Shown: positions 20,386-31,645, counted from the stretch's first letter. The stretch is DNA of 64,000 nt from Terramyces sp. JEL0728 (GCA_027603945.1 JADIIU010000050.1:33018-97017); one strand, 5' to 3'. Translations and numbers: made by a program. Notes: generated by a model from the sequence alone, not told the origin.

Positions 20386-21115
20386 TTATTTCTTTTCTTG
20401 CTTTGGCTCTTCCTTTGGCTTCTCTCCCAGCTTTGGTACTGCTTTTCCAGCTCCACTTTGTTCCCACGGGCTTTGGTATTCAAACATACGGAACGATTGA
20501 GCTACATTATGTTAGTATTACCTAATTCAAGTGGCTCTGCAACTACTCTCTTCTTGGCATCGTCGTACCGAACTTCAACATAACCAGTCAACGGGAAATC
20601 TTTTCTTAACGGATATCCTAGCATTAAAACAAAACACCTTCGAATCCATAATCAGTCAAAATTCTTCTCAAATCAGGGTGTCCAGTGAAAAACACTCCAT
20701 ACATGTCATAAACTTCACGTTCCATCCAATTTGCTCCTTTGAAAATGTCAGTAACCGAAGGAACGGGAGATATCTCACTTGCATATGTCTTTACGATAAT
20801 TCTGGTATTGTATGGAATACTTAATAAACAGTAAACTATTTCGAATCGGTTTTGTTTTGTTGGATAGTCAACTCCGGCAATATCTACTAGTTGGGTGAAT
20901 TGAGTTGCTGAATGAAGTTTGAGGAATTGAAGAGTAGGAAGGAGGGCTGAAGGAGCAACATTGAGAACCAACTCGTCCTTGTATACCGAAAACTGTTGTA
21001 TATACTTTGGAACACATTTTGAAATATAATCTCCTAGTTTTTGATGAGCCAAGTTGTCTGCAGTTGCAAATGTTCGTAGTTTTTGAAAGGCAAACCTGGT
21101 GCGATTAAAAAACAT
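20386..21115 (-). CDS. NADH dehydrogenase (complex I) 30-kDa subunit, NDUFS3/Nuo30-type
   Basis: Three exons with 20-nt introns at 20618-20637 and 20502-20521 encode 229 residues. The ATG at 21115 begins [19 protein letters not shown], a mitochondrial presequence rich in Arg and aromatic residues. The family core follows: [68 protein letters not shown], then [19 protein letters not shown] and the QSPWE block. It is the matrix-arm subunit of complex I. Its presence shows a full respiratory complex I, unlike Saccharomyces. The start codon lies 16 bp from that of the divergent Asterix gene. Confidence 0.95.
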
Positions 21116-21131
21116 TTTTGAAAAAATAATC
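21116..21131. promoter_or_regulatory. 16-bp divergent start-to-start gap
   Basis: Only 16 A/T-rich bases separate the ATGs of NDUFS3 (minus) and Asterix (plus). Both promoters must therefore overlap the neighbouring coding sequence, or start translation with almost no leader. Confidence 0.6.
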
Positions 21132-21458
21132 ATGGATCCAAAGAGAGCAGATAGAGTAGTACCATTCAAGCTGCCTCAAATCGAGGAGGAGGAAGCGGAT
21201 AACTCGCAAATTATTTCGTTTGTTGGACTAGGTCTAGGGATAGCTGGTTTGACACTCAAATCAAGACCTGCAGCATGGGTATCGCTATTCTGCGCCATTT
21301 TGTCCACTCTCAGTAGAAGAACAGCTGAGGGAGATAGTGCGCGACTAGGAATGTCTTCGCTCTCTTTCTCGGTTCTAGGGATCGTAATGCTTTACATTAA
21401 TCTACTTACGCAGCCAATAAACTCTTCAGTCTTTACTCCGAGAGTTCCTGGCAAATAA
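21132..21458 (+). CDS. Protein Asterix (PAT complex subunit, WDR83OS homologue)
   Basis: Intronless, 108 residues. MDPKRADRVVPFKLP followed by two hydrophobic segments (about 33-52 and 80-100) with LKSRPAAWVSLFCAILSTLSRR between them matches the Asterix family pattern (cytosolic DPRRP-type start, WCAW..(Y/F)CS motif, Ser-Arg pair). Asterix with CCDC47 forms the PAT complex, an ER chaperone for membrane helices with polar residues. Length is normal. Confidence 0.85.
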   Translation: MDPKRADRVVPFKLPQIEEEEADNSQIISFVGLGLGIAGLTLKSRPAAWVSLFCAILSTLSRRTAEGDSARLGMSSLSFSVLGIVMLYINLLTQPINSSVFTPRVPGK

Positions 21459-21526
21459 ATCTATAATTTCCCTTATTGGTATCTGATTTCCTTGTATTCA
21501 GTTTTTTTCTCCAATTAACCAAGTGT

Positions 21527-21751
21527 ATGGATGAAAAAGTAGAAGCACACCAGTTGATTAAACAAATAGCCCAAGAGTTAAGTATCCCCATCACTCCGCA
21601 GGCGATTCTCGCACTTACCGATATTGCAATCCAGAAGTCAGAGTTAATAGCAAGGGATCTCGAGCATTTTGCAAAACATGGCAAACGACAAACCATAAAT
21701 TCAGATGATCTAAAGTTGCTGTGCAGACATAATCCAGAGTTGGTAACCTGA
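21527..21751 (+). CDS. CENP-S/MHF1-like histone-fold protein
   Basis: A 74-residue frame from the ATG at 21527. ITPQAILALTDIAIQKSELIARDLEHFAKH followed by TINSDDLKLLCRHNPEL is the histone fold of CENP-S (MHF1/Apitd1): the SKQ.I.AI-type helix, DLE.FA+H, then KR.TIN..DVKLL.R. CENP-S pairs with CENP-X at kinetochores and with FANCM at stalled forks. It is shorter than most homologues: the N-terminal helix is brief and there is no C-terminal tail. The first codons could lie in an undetected upstream exon, although ATG-GAT-GAA-AAA is a credible start. Confidence 0.7.
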   Translation: MDEKVEAHQLIKQIAQELSIPITPQAILALTDIAIQKSELIARDLEHFAKHGKRQTINSDDLKLLCRHNPELVT

Positions 21752-21876
21752 ATTATAATTTAGTGGGAACTGATTTCTAAAAAGGAAGATTAGCTCTTGC
21801 TCACGCAATCTCAAAGCAAGAGGAAGCTTGTAAACAAGAAAAGAAATAGTTATTTAAATTTATTAAATAAACTAAT

Positions 21877-24800
21877 TTATGCTTTCAAACCCTTAGCAAC
21901 CTTTGCCTTGACTTGAGATGCTGGGGCAGCATTTTGTTTTGGAGCATGAGTCTTTGGGGTTGAGGCATCAGTTTGCTTTTCGGATGGTTTAGCAGCATAC
22001 TTTGATTTTGGTGTATTTTGAATACCTTGTGCCTTGTTGTTGTTTGGCGTAATATCAGCAGGCTTACTCTTAGTAATGTTGCTTTGCTTTGCAGTATTTG
22101 CAGGAGCAGATTGTGGTTTTGCTTGAGCTGGAGCAGCAGCTTGAGCTTGTGGTTTAGCTTGAGCTGGAGCAGCTTTAGTTGGAGATGGAGTCTGTGGTTT
22201 AGCTTGAGCTTGCTGTGGTTTTGGAGCAGCAGCTTGAGTTGGTTTAGCCTGAGCAGATTGTGGTTTAGCTTGAGCTGGAGCAGCCTTGTTCTGAACTGGA
22301 GCTGGTTTAGCTTGAGCTTGTTGTGGTTTAGCCTGAGCTGGAGCAGCAGCTTGAGTTGGTTTAGCTTGAGCAGATTGTGGTTTAGCCTGAGCTGGAGCAG
22401 GAGCAGCCTTGTTCTGAACTGGAGCTGGCTTAGCTTGAGCAGATTGTGGTTTAGCCTGAGCTTGAGCAGGTTTTGCTTGAGCAGATTGTGGTTTAGCTTG
22501 AGCTGGAGCAGCTTTAGTTGGAGATGGAGTCTGTGGTTTAGCTTGAGCTTGAGCAGCAGCTTGGGTTGGCTTAGCCTGAGCTTGAGCTGCTTGTGTTGTG
22601 CCTGTTGTGGTTTTGGAGCAGCAGGGAGCTGGAGATTGTGGTTTAGCTTGAGCTTGTTGTGGTTTAGCTTGAGCTGCTTGTGCCTGTTGTGGTTTTGGAG
22701 CAGCAGGCTTGTGCTTGTTGTGGTAGATTGTGGTTTAGCTTGAGCTTGTTGTGGTTTAGCTTGAGCTGCTTGTGCCTGTTGTGGTTTTGGAGCAGCAGGG
22801 AGCTGGAGATTGTGGTTTAGCTTGAGCCCTGTTGAACTGGAGCTGAGCTTGAGCTGCTTGTGTTGTGCCTGTTGTGGTTTTGGAGCAGCAGGGAGCTGGA
22901 GATTGTGGTTTAGCTTGAGCCCTGGTTGGTTTAGCTTGAGCTTGAGTTGGTTTACCTGTTGAACTGGAGCTGAGCTTGAGCTGCTTGTGCCTGTTGTGGT
23001 TTTGGAGCAGCAGGGAGCTGGAGATTGTGGTTTAGCTTGAGCTTGTTGTGGTTTAGCTTGAGCTGCTTGTGCCTGTTGTGGTTTTGGAGCAGCAGGGAGC
23101 TGGAGATTGTGGTTTAGCTTGAGCCCTGTTGAACTGGAGCTGAGCTTGAGCTGCTTTGAACAGGAGCCTTTCCTGACTGAGTAGATTTGGTAGTTGCATT
23201 TGCGACACCTTGATTTAGGAAGAAAGAGTCGAAAAGACTTTCATTTTCAGCGAGGAAAGAGAGCATGTACCCAGAATTATTGTTTGCAAGTTTCATGTAA
23301 GCTCCATGGTTCTTTTCATCTCCGTTCAACAAGTTGTTAGCAAGTTGGGCATTGTTTTGAGCTGGTTTAGCTTGAGATTGTTGTGGTTTAGCTTGTGCTT
23401 GCTGTGGTTTAGCCTGAGCTTGTTGTGGTTTAGGAGCAGCAGCTTGAGTTGGTTTAGCTTGAGTTGGAGCAGCCTTGTTCTGAACAGGAGCTGGTTTAGC
23501 TTGAGCAGATTGTGGTTTTGGAGCAGCAGCTTGAGTTGGTTTAGCTTGAGCTTGTTGTGGTTTAGCTTGAGCTGGAGCAGCCTTGTTCTGAACTGGAGCT
23601 GGCTTAGCTTGAGCAGATTGTGGTTTTGGAGCAGCAGCTTGGGTTGGCTTAGCCTGAGCAGATTGTGGTTTAGCTTGAGCTGGAGCTGGAGCAGGAGCAG
23701 CCTTGTTCTGAACTGGAGCTGGTTTAGCTTGAGCTTGTTGTGGTTTAGGAGCAGCAGCTTGGGTTGGTTTAGCCTGAGCAGATTGTGGTTTAGCTTGAGC
23801 TTGTTGTGGTTTAGCTTGAGCTGGAGCAGGAGCAGCCTTGTTCTGAACTGGAGCTGGTTTAGCTTGAGCTTGTTGTGGTTTAGGAGCAGCAGCTTGGGTT
23901 GGCTTAGCCTGAGCAGATTGTGGTTTAGCTTGAGCTGGAGCTGGAGCAGGAGCAGCCTTGTTCTGAACTGGAGCTGGTTTAGCTTGAGCAGATTGTGGTT
24001 TTGGAGCAGCTGCTTGAGTTGGCTTAGCTTGAGCTTGCTGTGGTTTTGGAGCAGCAGCTTGAGTTGGTTTAGCCTGAGCAGATTGTGGTTTAGCTTGAGC
24101 TGGAGCAGCCTTGTTCTGAACTGGAGCTGGTTTAGCTTGAGCTTGCTGTGGTTTTGGAGCAGCAGCTTGAGTTGGCTTAGCCTGAGCTTGAGCTGCTTGT
24201 GTTGTGCCTGTTGTGGTTTTGGAGCAGCAGGGAGCTGGAGATTGTGGTTTAGCTTGAGCCCTGGTTGGTTTAGCTTGAGCTTGAGTTGGCTGGTTGAGTC
24301 TTTGGTGCAGCAGAAGCTTTTCCAGAGGATGCTTGAACGGCAGATGACTGTTTAGATACTGGAGCTGGGGCTTTGAAGACTTGCTTCAAGTTCTTTCCAA
24401 TTTCATTTGTCTGGCTGTTCATCTTGTTCAATGCAGCTTGTCTCTTGCTTGCCTTGGAAGATGGGTGCAAGGTCAAAGCCATGGTCCAGAATTGATGAGC
24501 TTGCTTAGCAAGTGCTTGTTCTTGAGGGTTCAACTTTTGTTGTTGCTTGACAGCTGGTTTTTGTGCTTGCTTTTGAACCGGCTTTTGTGCTTGCTTTTGT
24601 TGAGTTGCCTGTTTTTGGGTATTGGATTCTTTGAACAAGTTATTAATGGATTCACCGCCAACAATAATATCTTCAACTTCGACTTCGTTGTGTTTACCAT
24701 GTGCAGTGTTCTTATTAACTAATACGAACGAATCAGCTTTAGTTGATTTGTTGTTGGATTGTGCATTCCATGCGCTCTTGGCGGTGTTGTTTGCAGTGTT

Positions 24801-25622
24801 TGATGGTGTCTTGTTATGTGTATTTGATGGAGTTTTTGCATGTTGTGTTACATTGGTTTTAGAATTTTGGGTTACTGCAGTTGGTTTAGCCGAGTTGGAA
24901 GCTGGTTTTGCATTGTTCTGTTGTGCTGGTTTTGCTGGTGCAGCCTTGATAGAAGTTTGGGATTCGTTCTTGGCAGCAACAGGCTTAGCAGATGATGGAG
25001 CAGATTTTGGAGCAACATTGGTCTTGGAATCTTGCTTAGCAGCAACAGGCTTAGCAGGGGTTGGGTTAGATTTAATGGCGGTTTGAGAATCTTGTTTAGC
25101 AGCAACTGGTTTAGAAGTTGGAGCTGATTTTGGAGCAGTTACAGCAGTCTTTGAATCTTGCTTAGCAGCAACAGGCTTAGCAGATGATGGAGCAGATGAT
25201 GGAGCAGACTTTGGAGCAGTAACAGCGGATTTTGAATCTTGTTTTGCAACAACAGGTTTTGCTGAAGCAGGTGCAGATTTAGCTGCGGTTTGAGGGTTTT
25301 GCTTTGAAGCAACAGGTTTTGCTGAAGCTGGAGCAGACTTTTGAGCTGGAGCTGCAGCCTTTGGTTCTTGTTTAGCTACAGTTGGCTTGACTGGGGCAGC
25401 TGCACTAGTCTTGGTATCTTGCTTGGCAGCAACTGGTTTAATGGCTGTGGTGTTTGCACTCTTAGCTGAAGGTTAGAGAATATTTTACCATTGTTCTTTG
25501 CTTGAGCAGGAGCAGGGACTGGGGCTACCTTTTGAGCCGAGGTTTGCTAGTGTCAACAACGAATGTACCTTTGAGTGAGCACCAGATTTTGGAACGTTTT
25601 GAGTTTGTTCTGATTTAGCCAT
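21877..25622 (-). CDS. Gln/Ala/Lys/Pro-rich repeat protein, frame broken
   Basis: Starts MAKSEQTQNVPKSG at 25622. Two introns (25547-25568, 22 nt; 25466-25488, 23 nt) lead into a long open stretch built of units such as KPVAAKQDSKT-APKSAPSSA, then an A-Q-A-K-P-Q array, and ends KAKVAKGLKA at 21877. Non-repetitive islands interrupt the array: ADSFVLVNKNTAHGKHNEVEVEDI near 24.7 kb, QALAKQAHQFWTMALTLHP near 24.5 kb and YMLSFLAENESLFDSFFLNQG near 23.25 kb. The reading frame breaks by one base near 24.29 kb and several times between 22.6 and 23.16 kb, where no GT..AG intron can repair it. Probably a disordered cytosolic protein. I do not recognise a family. Misassembly of the repeats is likely. 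Confidence 0.6.
22100..24300. repeat. Coding tandem-repeat array (A-Q-A-K-P-Q units)
   Basis: Imperfect tandem repeats built from 12-30 bp words (TGTGGTTTAGCTTGAGC and GTTCTGAACTGGAGC on the plus strand). Blocks of about 70-90 bp recur almost identically near 22.63, 22.79, 23.02 and 23.09 kb. The plus strand reads as a spurious Trp/Phe/Ser/Leu frame, the mirror of the real minus-strand coding. Confidence 0.85.
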
Positions 25623-25688
25623 TTGGTATTGAGATTGCTTGTTTGGGTAGTAGGTTCCGGGGAGGATGGATAGAAGGCGAGAGAATGC

Positions 25689-25698
25689 TATTTATATA
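25689..25698 (-). promoter_or_regulatory. TATA box of the repeat-protein gene
   Basis: TATATAAATA on the minus strand, 67 bp upstream of the ATG at 25622, a usual spacing for a core promoter with a short leader. Confidence 0.45.
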
Positions 25699-26012
25699 GT
25701 GATCCACGATGATAATTCGTTATTTGCAGATTACCCACCCAGTGAACCCACATGTTCCCATTGTGCAAATAATGTTTGGCCCATCACAAGACACCTCCAC
25801 GAAAATTTTCGACCCAAAAGCTAAAAATCTACTGACTGCCAGAGGAATGGCGATACTAATATTTGTTGGTGGTTCGCTACACGCTGGCTGAGAATTGGAT
25901 TCGCGAAATCATACAACACTAGGATAATTAAATCGGTGGATGGCAGTAAAGTAGGTAATGCAGAAGGCGACGATATTAATCTCCTCCAAACACCGTCATT
26001 TCTATCACTGCT

Positions 26013-26085
26013 ATTCCGTTAATCTCGTCCACATATTCCGTGAATCTCGTTCACATATTCCGTTAATCTCGTCCACATATTCCGT
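26013..26085. repeat. 22-bp tandem repeat, 3.3 copies
   Basis: Three consecutive copies of a 22-bp unit beginning ATTCCGTTAATCTCG at 26013, 26035 and 26057, plus a partial copy to 26085. Copies 1 and 3 are identical; copy 2 differs at two bases. It is noncoding and lies upstream of the mitochondrial S7 gene. Confidence 0.8.
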
Positions 26086-26235
26086 TCCCAAAGTTCCTGC
26101 TAATCTTGGACCCAAACTTTATGGAACTGTTTCACCTTTGGGAACAATGCGACCTAGATTCAGTCCAAACCCTACCCGATAACAGTGCAATATCTTTGGA
26201 AATTAAAATGTAGTTTTCGTTCAAATTTTTTTTTG

Positions 26236-26821
26236 ATGTTTTTAGGATTGCAATTACTTAACCCTGTGTTGAAACCAGCTAAATTTACTCAATTCCGCAG
26301 TTTATCTTCTCAATTCAAAAGTAAGAGAGAGAAATCCTTCTTCCGCCAAGAATCGCTAGCAAATGAACCGGTGGTGGAGCAATTCGTAAAATACATCATG
26401 AAGGATGGGATGAAAGCAAGAGCACAGCGTATTATTAATACCAGTTTGGAGTTGATTTCGTTAAAGACAAAAGAAAACCCAAGAGCTGTTTTGGAAAAGG
26501 CCATTGACCAAATTGCACCATACGTAAAGGTAATATGAGTTAATCCAGGTAGCTTCGCAGAAAAGAGGAGCTAGAAATGTGCTTTTGCCCAAACCACTAA
26601 CACCAAGGCAACGCAAAAGAATTGGAATTCAATGGATATCCGACCAGGCAAGTTCAAGAAAAGGAAATCTTGATTTTGGAGCCAGAATCGGGCAGGAAGT
26701 CATTGCAATTATAAATTTGGAAAGTCAGCTTTTAGCAAAGAAAGAAAATGTTCACAAACAAGCGGTTGCCAATAGAAGTAACTTGGTTTTACAGGACAGA
26801 AGACTGGGAAGGGCTTTCTAA
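26236..26821 (+). CDS. Mitochondrial small-subunit ribosomal protein uS7m
   Basis: Two exons joined across a 19-nt intron (26530-26548) give 188 residues. The ATG at 26236 yields MFLGLQLLNPVLKPAKF, a plausible mitochondrial presequence. The S7 core is clear: VVEQFVKYIMKDGMKARAQRII, NPRAVLEKAIDQIAPYVKV, GARNVLLPKPLTPRQRKRIGIQWI, ending with the Ala-Asn-Arg motif near the C-terminus. It organises the 3' major domain of the mitochondrial small rRNA. The gene converges on the F-box/WD40 gene with 16 bp between stops. Confidence 0.93.
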
Positions 26822-26837
26822 TAATAAAATTATATTA

Positions 26838-28600
26838 TCAAGTAAGGATGTGGGGCTGCCATACATAGATTACTCCATCCATAGACGAAGCAATTATATA
26901 AGAATCGTCAAATGCAAGCCCTGTCAAAGCTCTTGCGCTGTCCTTCTTTTCCTTTTTGGCAAATGAAGCCAAACTCCCGGTGACTTCTTTGGTTAATTTC
27001 TTGGCTGGTTTCTCCTCATATTCCGGCTCGTCTACAGTCTTTAGTTTATACAAGAATCTCCTGGTTCTATGATTCCACACTCCGACAAATCCCTGCGACC
27101 CACCATTCATTAGCCTCCACGCATCTGATTTGGCACAAAGTGACCATTTACCGTGCATTCCGCCATGTTTTTGTTTGTTGTATTTGGACTGGTATCTGTA
27201 AACACCATTCTCAGTGAATGTGCTTTTCGTTTGAGCCCATTTTAGTAGTTTTTCATAGGATTTGTATAGCACTGTATCTGGCATTGGCAAGGGAGTAACT
27301 GAAAACAGAAAGGCGTATCCAGATAACGTAGAAACCAATAGCCTATCTTCGCAGTACTGCACGCCGGATATTGGATCGTGTAATATTTGGGGATGCGGGT
27401 TGAATAAGCCCGTTATTGTGTCTTCCAATCCAATACTAATCAAATCCCTGGCCTCTGGATTAAAGCCCAGAACGTTTAGACAGTTGCCACTAGATTAGGA
27501 TCATTTACGTTAGCTTATGCCACACTCGAACGTATCCATGAATATCGCCACTAAATATTACATCTGCCTGAAAATCCAGGCACTTTATTGCACTATCGTG
27601 GCCATGCAGCGTCCTCGATGCGCTGCAGATGTTTGGCTGTCGCATTCCGTCGCCGTTTGGATACTTTGATTTCTTTAGATAATCTCCAATCTCCCATATC
27701 CGTATTGTTTTATCCTCCGACCCAGAAATCAGCTTGTCATTGATATACTTCAAGCACGTAACAGCGGCGGTGTGATCGACAAAGGTGCATATAACCGATC
27801 CATTATCCTTGTTTTGCCACAGTCGCAGTGTGTGGTCGGCACTCCCTGAGTTAAATTCATTTACCAGTTATAATTTTATCGTCGTCGAATTGGACCGATA
27901 AAATGGATTCAGTATGCCCGCTAAATGTGCGTAGACAGACACCGTTCTTTATATTAAACATTTTACATGTCTTATCTGAGGATCCTGTTGCGATGCATTT
28001 GGAATCAAAGTACATGCAGAGTATTCCAAGCTCATGGGCAACGAATTTCCTGCTCGAAAACTTTCCGTTTGCCCAGTTGCCGTAAGAATAGAACCTCCTT
28101 GCATTATCCCTTGCATTTCCACCGTCAATGTAAAATACTGGTGCCATGGATTTCAATCCAATACTTTCGTACAGGGCAAACCATAGATCTTTGCTGGTCA
28201 AGATAGAATTCCAGGTTCTAGAGACTTGCGATAATATTGCCAAGTCTTTTGGATTAACAAACTCCAGTATCCTGTATACAATTTTAGAGGAGAGCAATTT
28301 TATGAAATCACGATGAAGTCTTGGTATACGGTCGTTCAAATAATCCATATCCGTTGGATCGCATTCGTACAATATTGATAAGAGCCATTTCCTTCGGAGT
28401 TTCCAGCTGCAACGAGGAAATTGTTTTATGAATTGAGAAAAGACTGTGTCATCAGATATGTGGTTATCCAGCTCTATTGGCGGTGCGACACTGCTGCGTA
28501 CACTGTTCGCAGAAGCCACGGGGCTGCTACGTTTTATGCTTGATTCTCCTATTGTTTTTGACCTGTTTCTATGTCCAGCTGCTGTCTGCACATTCAACAT
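26838..28600 (-). CDS. F-box/WD40 protein (first of two)
   Basis: Three exons with 19-nt introns at 27846-27864 and 27490-27508 give 574 residues. The N-terminus is basic and Ser-rich. An F-box follows (about 110-160: SSKIVYRILEFVNPKDLAILSQVSRTWNSIL). Then come WD40 blades: GSSDKTCKMFNIKNG, GHTESILSVQFDDDKIITGSADHTLRLW, SGSEDKTIRIWEIGD, then a diverged half ending VIYVWQPHILT. A Lys/Glu-rich loop sits near residue 530. F-box/WD40 proteins are substrate receptors of SCF ubiquitin ligases. The direct neighbour is another F-box/WD40 gene in the same orientation, 19 bp upstream of this ATG. Confidence 0.88.
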
Positions 28601-28619
28601 TACGCGTAAAAGTTTGAAA

Positions 28620-30007
28620 TTAGTGTTTATTTAAAAAGTCCCAGACAAGCAAGGTTTGGTCAAAGGAACTTGAAATTATTTGGCAAGCATTGAACTTGAG
28701 GTTCCAGACACTCCCGGTATGCTGCATCAGCGAATACAAGCAATACCCTGTCTTTAAATCCCATACCTGATGTTAATTTAGTCTCACCTTGATTGTTTTA
28801 TCAGCGCTTCCAGTTACTATCTTTGCATGGTCAAATTGTAAGCAAATTACAGCATGGTGATGGCCAGTTAATCGGCGCAATAGTTTTCCAGTATTAAAAT
28901 CCCAAACGATGATGGAGGAATCATCACCTCCAGAACAAACGTAGCGATCATCAAATTGCAGCGTGAAAACTGTGCCGTTATGTCCTGAAAGTGTTCTTTG
29001 GCATGCTCCAGACTGAACATCCCAAATTTTAATTGTGGAATCTGTTGACCCAGATACTGCTCTATTTTTACCTAATTGTATAGCTGAAATGGGCCCAGTG
29101 TGGCCTTGCATTATTTTCTCGCATTCCCCAGTAATCAAATTCCAAATGCGAATTGATTGGTCTTCAGAGCCAGAAGCTGCAGTGTCATTGTATATTGAAA
29201 TTGCACCTACTTCTTCGGTATGTCCTCTTAATACAGATCTAACAGTTTTTTGTCCCACCAGCCATACTTTGATATCCCCACTGTTAAACCCACCAACAAT
29301 GTACATGTCGTTAAACTCCAGTTATCCTAATAGTACCTTGACGGCGGTAAATAGCTGAGTTTCAGTATCGAGCCGCATATTGCATTCCCCGGTTTCCAAG
29401 TTCCATAGCTTTGTTGGTTGGCCAACTTTGATTGAAATCGCATGCTTTTCATTGAAATCCATGCAAATAAAACCTACATTAAATACCGCCAACCAGCATG
29501 TGAGTTTTTCGTAACCCTTGAGACTTTACATTTCCCCAAAGTCCAGTTCTTCCATGTGAGATAGTTTTCCATGTAAATATCTTTCCATGCGACCAGCGAA
29601 ATGTGTTTGTAAATAATTGAATGTTTTCCACCTTGGTTTTGGATGATTCCAGCGTTTCGTTTTGATAGCGCTTTATAAGCTTTTTTGTGGCAGTAGTTTT
29701 TCCATAGGATATTATCATTAAGCAGGATTTTCCATTTCCGACATACTTTGGAGCAGATGGCCAACGTTTCTGGATTTGACAAGTAAACGAATATCTGGAT
29801 GAGAATTTCGTTCGCGAAGCTGTTGATGTGCAGATTGGAAATATCTTGCAGTTCTTGCAGTCTGAGTGCTAGTTTCTGCTGGAGAAATTCTATTTCAGAT
29901 TTGCTTAGGGTATCAATCAGTGCTGTAAGTGCGGTTTGTCGCGAAGCTGGCAATTTGGAACTTCTGACAGTCCTTGGCATTCGCAGAAAATTCATGGATG
30001 GATGCAT
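28620..30007 (-). CDS. F-box/WD40 protein (second of two)
   Basis: Four exons with introns at 29474-29493 (20 nt), 29316-29336 (21) and 28767-28787 (21) encode 441 residues. A short helical N-terminus is followed by an F-box (about 65-110: HINSFANEILIQIFVYLSNPETLAICSKVCRKW). Then come WD40 repeats with strong consensus: GHTEEVGAISIYNDTAASGSEDQSIRIWNL, GHTGPISAIQL, SGSTDSTIKIWDVQSG, GHNGTVFTLQFD, TGSADKTIKVWDLKTG. It resembles Met30/Cdc4-type SCF substrate receptors. Overall design is like the adjacent gene, but the WD40 part is more regular and the N-termini differ, so an old duplication is possible but not shown. Confidence 0.9.
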
Positions 30008-30151
30008 CCTCAGCTCAGTATAAGTATAATGTGGTCGTATGACTTTTTATGACCTTCCATGACTGTCTAGACAATGGCACTCCTTATCACGAATCAATAA
30101 AAGAGTTTCAAATAGCTTGCATATATATTGCTAAAATAAAAGGCACAACAA

Positions 30152-31645
30152 TTAACAGTCTCTGATACGTCTGTCAATGAATTGCGAGCGTTTGAAAGCA
30201 TTAAGATTCTTGTGAGCTACAATCTGGAAAACAGTAGCACTGCCTTGTCTAGCAATGATGGTGGAGTAAGCCAAGAAGAACTAGAGTTAGTCGCATATTT
30301 ACCTCCCAGATACGGAACCAGCGCAAACCATACTTTTCAATGACTTTATCCTTGTTATTCATCCAATTTTCATACCAACGGAAGATTGTAGTGGAGTAGT
30401 GGACACCGAGAGTTTCTACAGATTCGATTTCAAATCCAGCCTTTTCAACCTTTTCAATAACCCAGTTCAATGGCATGGAAGCATCAGCGCCAGGGAAAAC
30501 ATATTTGGCCATGAATAACTAGAGTTAATAACGATTACTCCCCATTGTAAATCTTCATATTGCCACGCACGACGTAAACCAGCAATTTGTAAAAAGAACA
30601 ATCCATCATCTTCAAGCATTTCACGAACTTGGTGCAAGAAGGTAGAGAATCGCAACACACCAACATGTTCAGCCATTTCCAAGCAAGTGATTTTGTCATA
30701 CTTTTCGTTAGGGATATCTCTGTAATCCATGTGCAAGAAACGAACGTTGTCAACTACACCAGCATCCTTTGCCTTTTCTAATCCCCATTCGATCTGTCTC
30801 ATAGAGAGTGTTACACCAGTAGCGCTTGCACCTTTCTTTGCTGCATGGCATGCAAGAGTGCCCCATCCACAGCCAATATCCAAAAGTCTGTCTCCTTTTT
30901 GAAGATTGACCTTCTTTGAGACGGTATCGAGCTTTCTTTGTTGCATTTCTTCCAAAGATTCACGTTTCTTGCTTTGGCCAATAATACCAGAAGTGTAAAT
31001 CATCATAGGACCCACTACGGTTAACAATCTATTCATTTTATATTAGATCTGATGATTTTGAATACAGATCTATGGATACTTACAAAACCAGTTGTAGAAA
31101 TCGTTACCGCGATCATAATGTTCTCTGACCTGATCTTCATCTTGCTTACGAGAGTGCCATAAAGTTTCAGGAACCCATTGAGAGAGGAAGAACTTGAGCT
31201 GGTCCAAGTTGAAAACAAATGCTGCCCAGTCATAACGAGCTTCCAAAAGTTCGAGCATGTCACCGTTAATGTCAATCTTTTCATCAAAGTATGCTTCAAA
31301 GAAGGTTGCAATTGGGATCTTGTTGAAATCAGTGTACTTGGCAGCGAGTTGACGATCTTTGATAGTCATGTATTCCTGAATCTTTCTTTTAGGCAATCCA
31401 CTTTGAGTTCTAATTGGAGACAGGTTGTATGAGCAGTAGACCTGGAAAGCAGCAAAAGTGGGTAGACCAGTAACGATGAGTAGTGGGAGGTAAAAATACC
31501 AGGACAGCCCAACGATTGCTTGAATGATCAACGGGATGGTGAAGATCGCAGCATACATCTTGTTGGTTGAGAAGGAGATGGACCCAGCTCCTTCAACAGG
31601 ATAAGGAGTAGGAGCAATGTGAGTCGTTCCGTATTTTTCAGACAT
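30152..31645 (-). CDS. Sphingolipid C9-methyltransferase
   Basis: Four exons give 460 residues; the introns are 31015-31083 (69 nt, one of the few long ones), 30519-30538 (20) and 30281-30302 (22). The N-terminal part has two hydrophobic helices (about 30-70). The cyclopropane-fatty-acid-synthase-like domain follows: REHYDRGNDFYNWFLGPMMIYTSGI, then the SAM-binding LDIGCGWGTLACHAA, GVTLSMRQIEWG, HMDYRD, CLEMAEHVGV, YVFPGADASMPLNWVIEKVEKAGF and a C-terminal FQIVAHK. This architecture is that of the fungal enzyme that methylates C9 of the sphingoid base in glucosylceramides at the ER, using SAM. It is strong evidence for a fungus. Confidence 0.93.

Larger units (their letters stand above)
25623..26235. 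other. Intergenic region with TATA box and short tandem repeat
   Basis: About 610 bp between divergent genes. Apart from the TATA-like site and the 22-bp tandem repeat listed separately, I see no gene. The open frames on the plus strand show no recognisable protein. Confidence 0.4.

Noticed and set aside
22018..24355. Long plus-strand frames rich in Trp, Phe, Ser and Leu over the repeat region
   Set aside because: They mirror the minus-strand A-Q-A-K-P-Q repeat codons exactly and have no independent start, domain or intron support.
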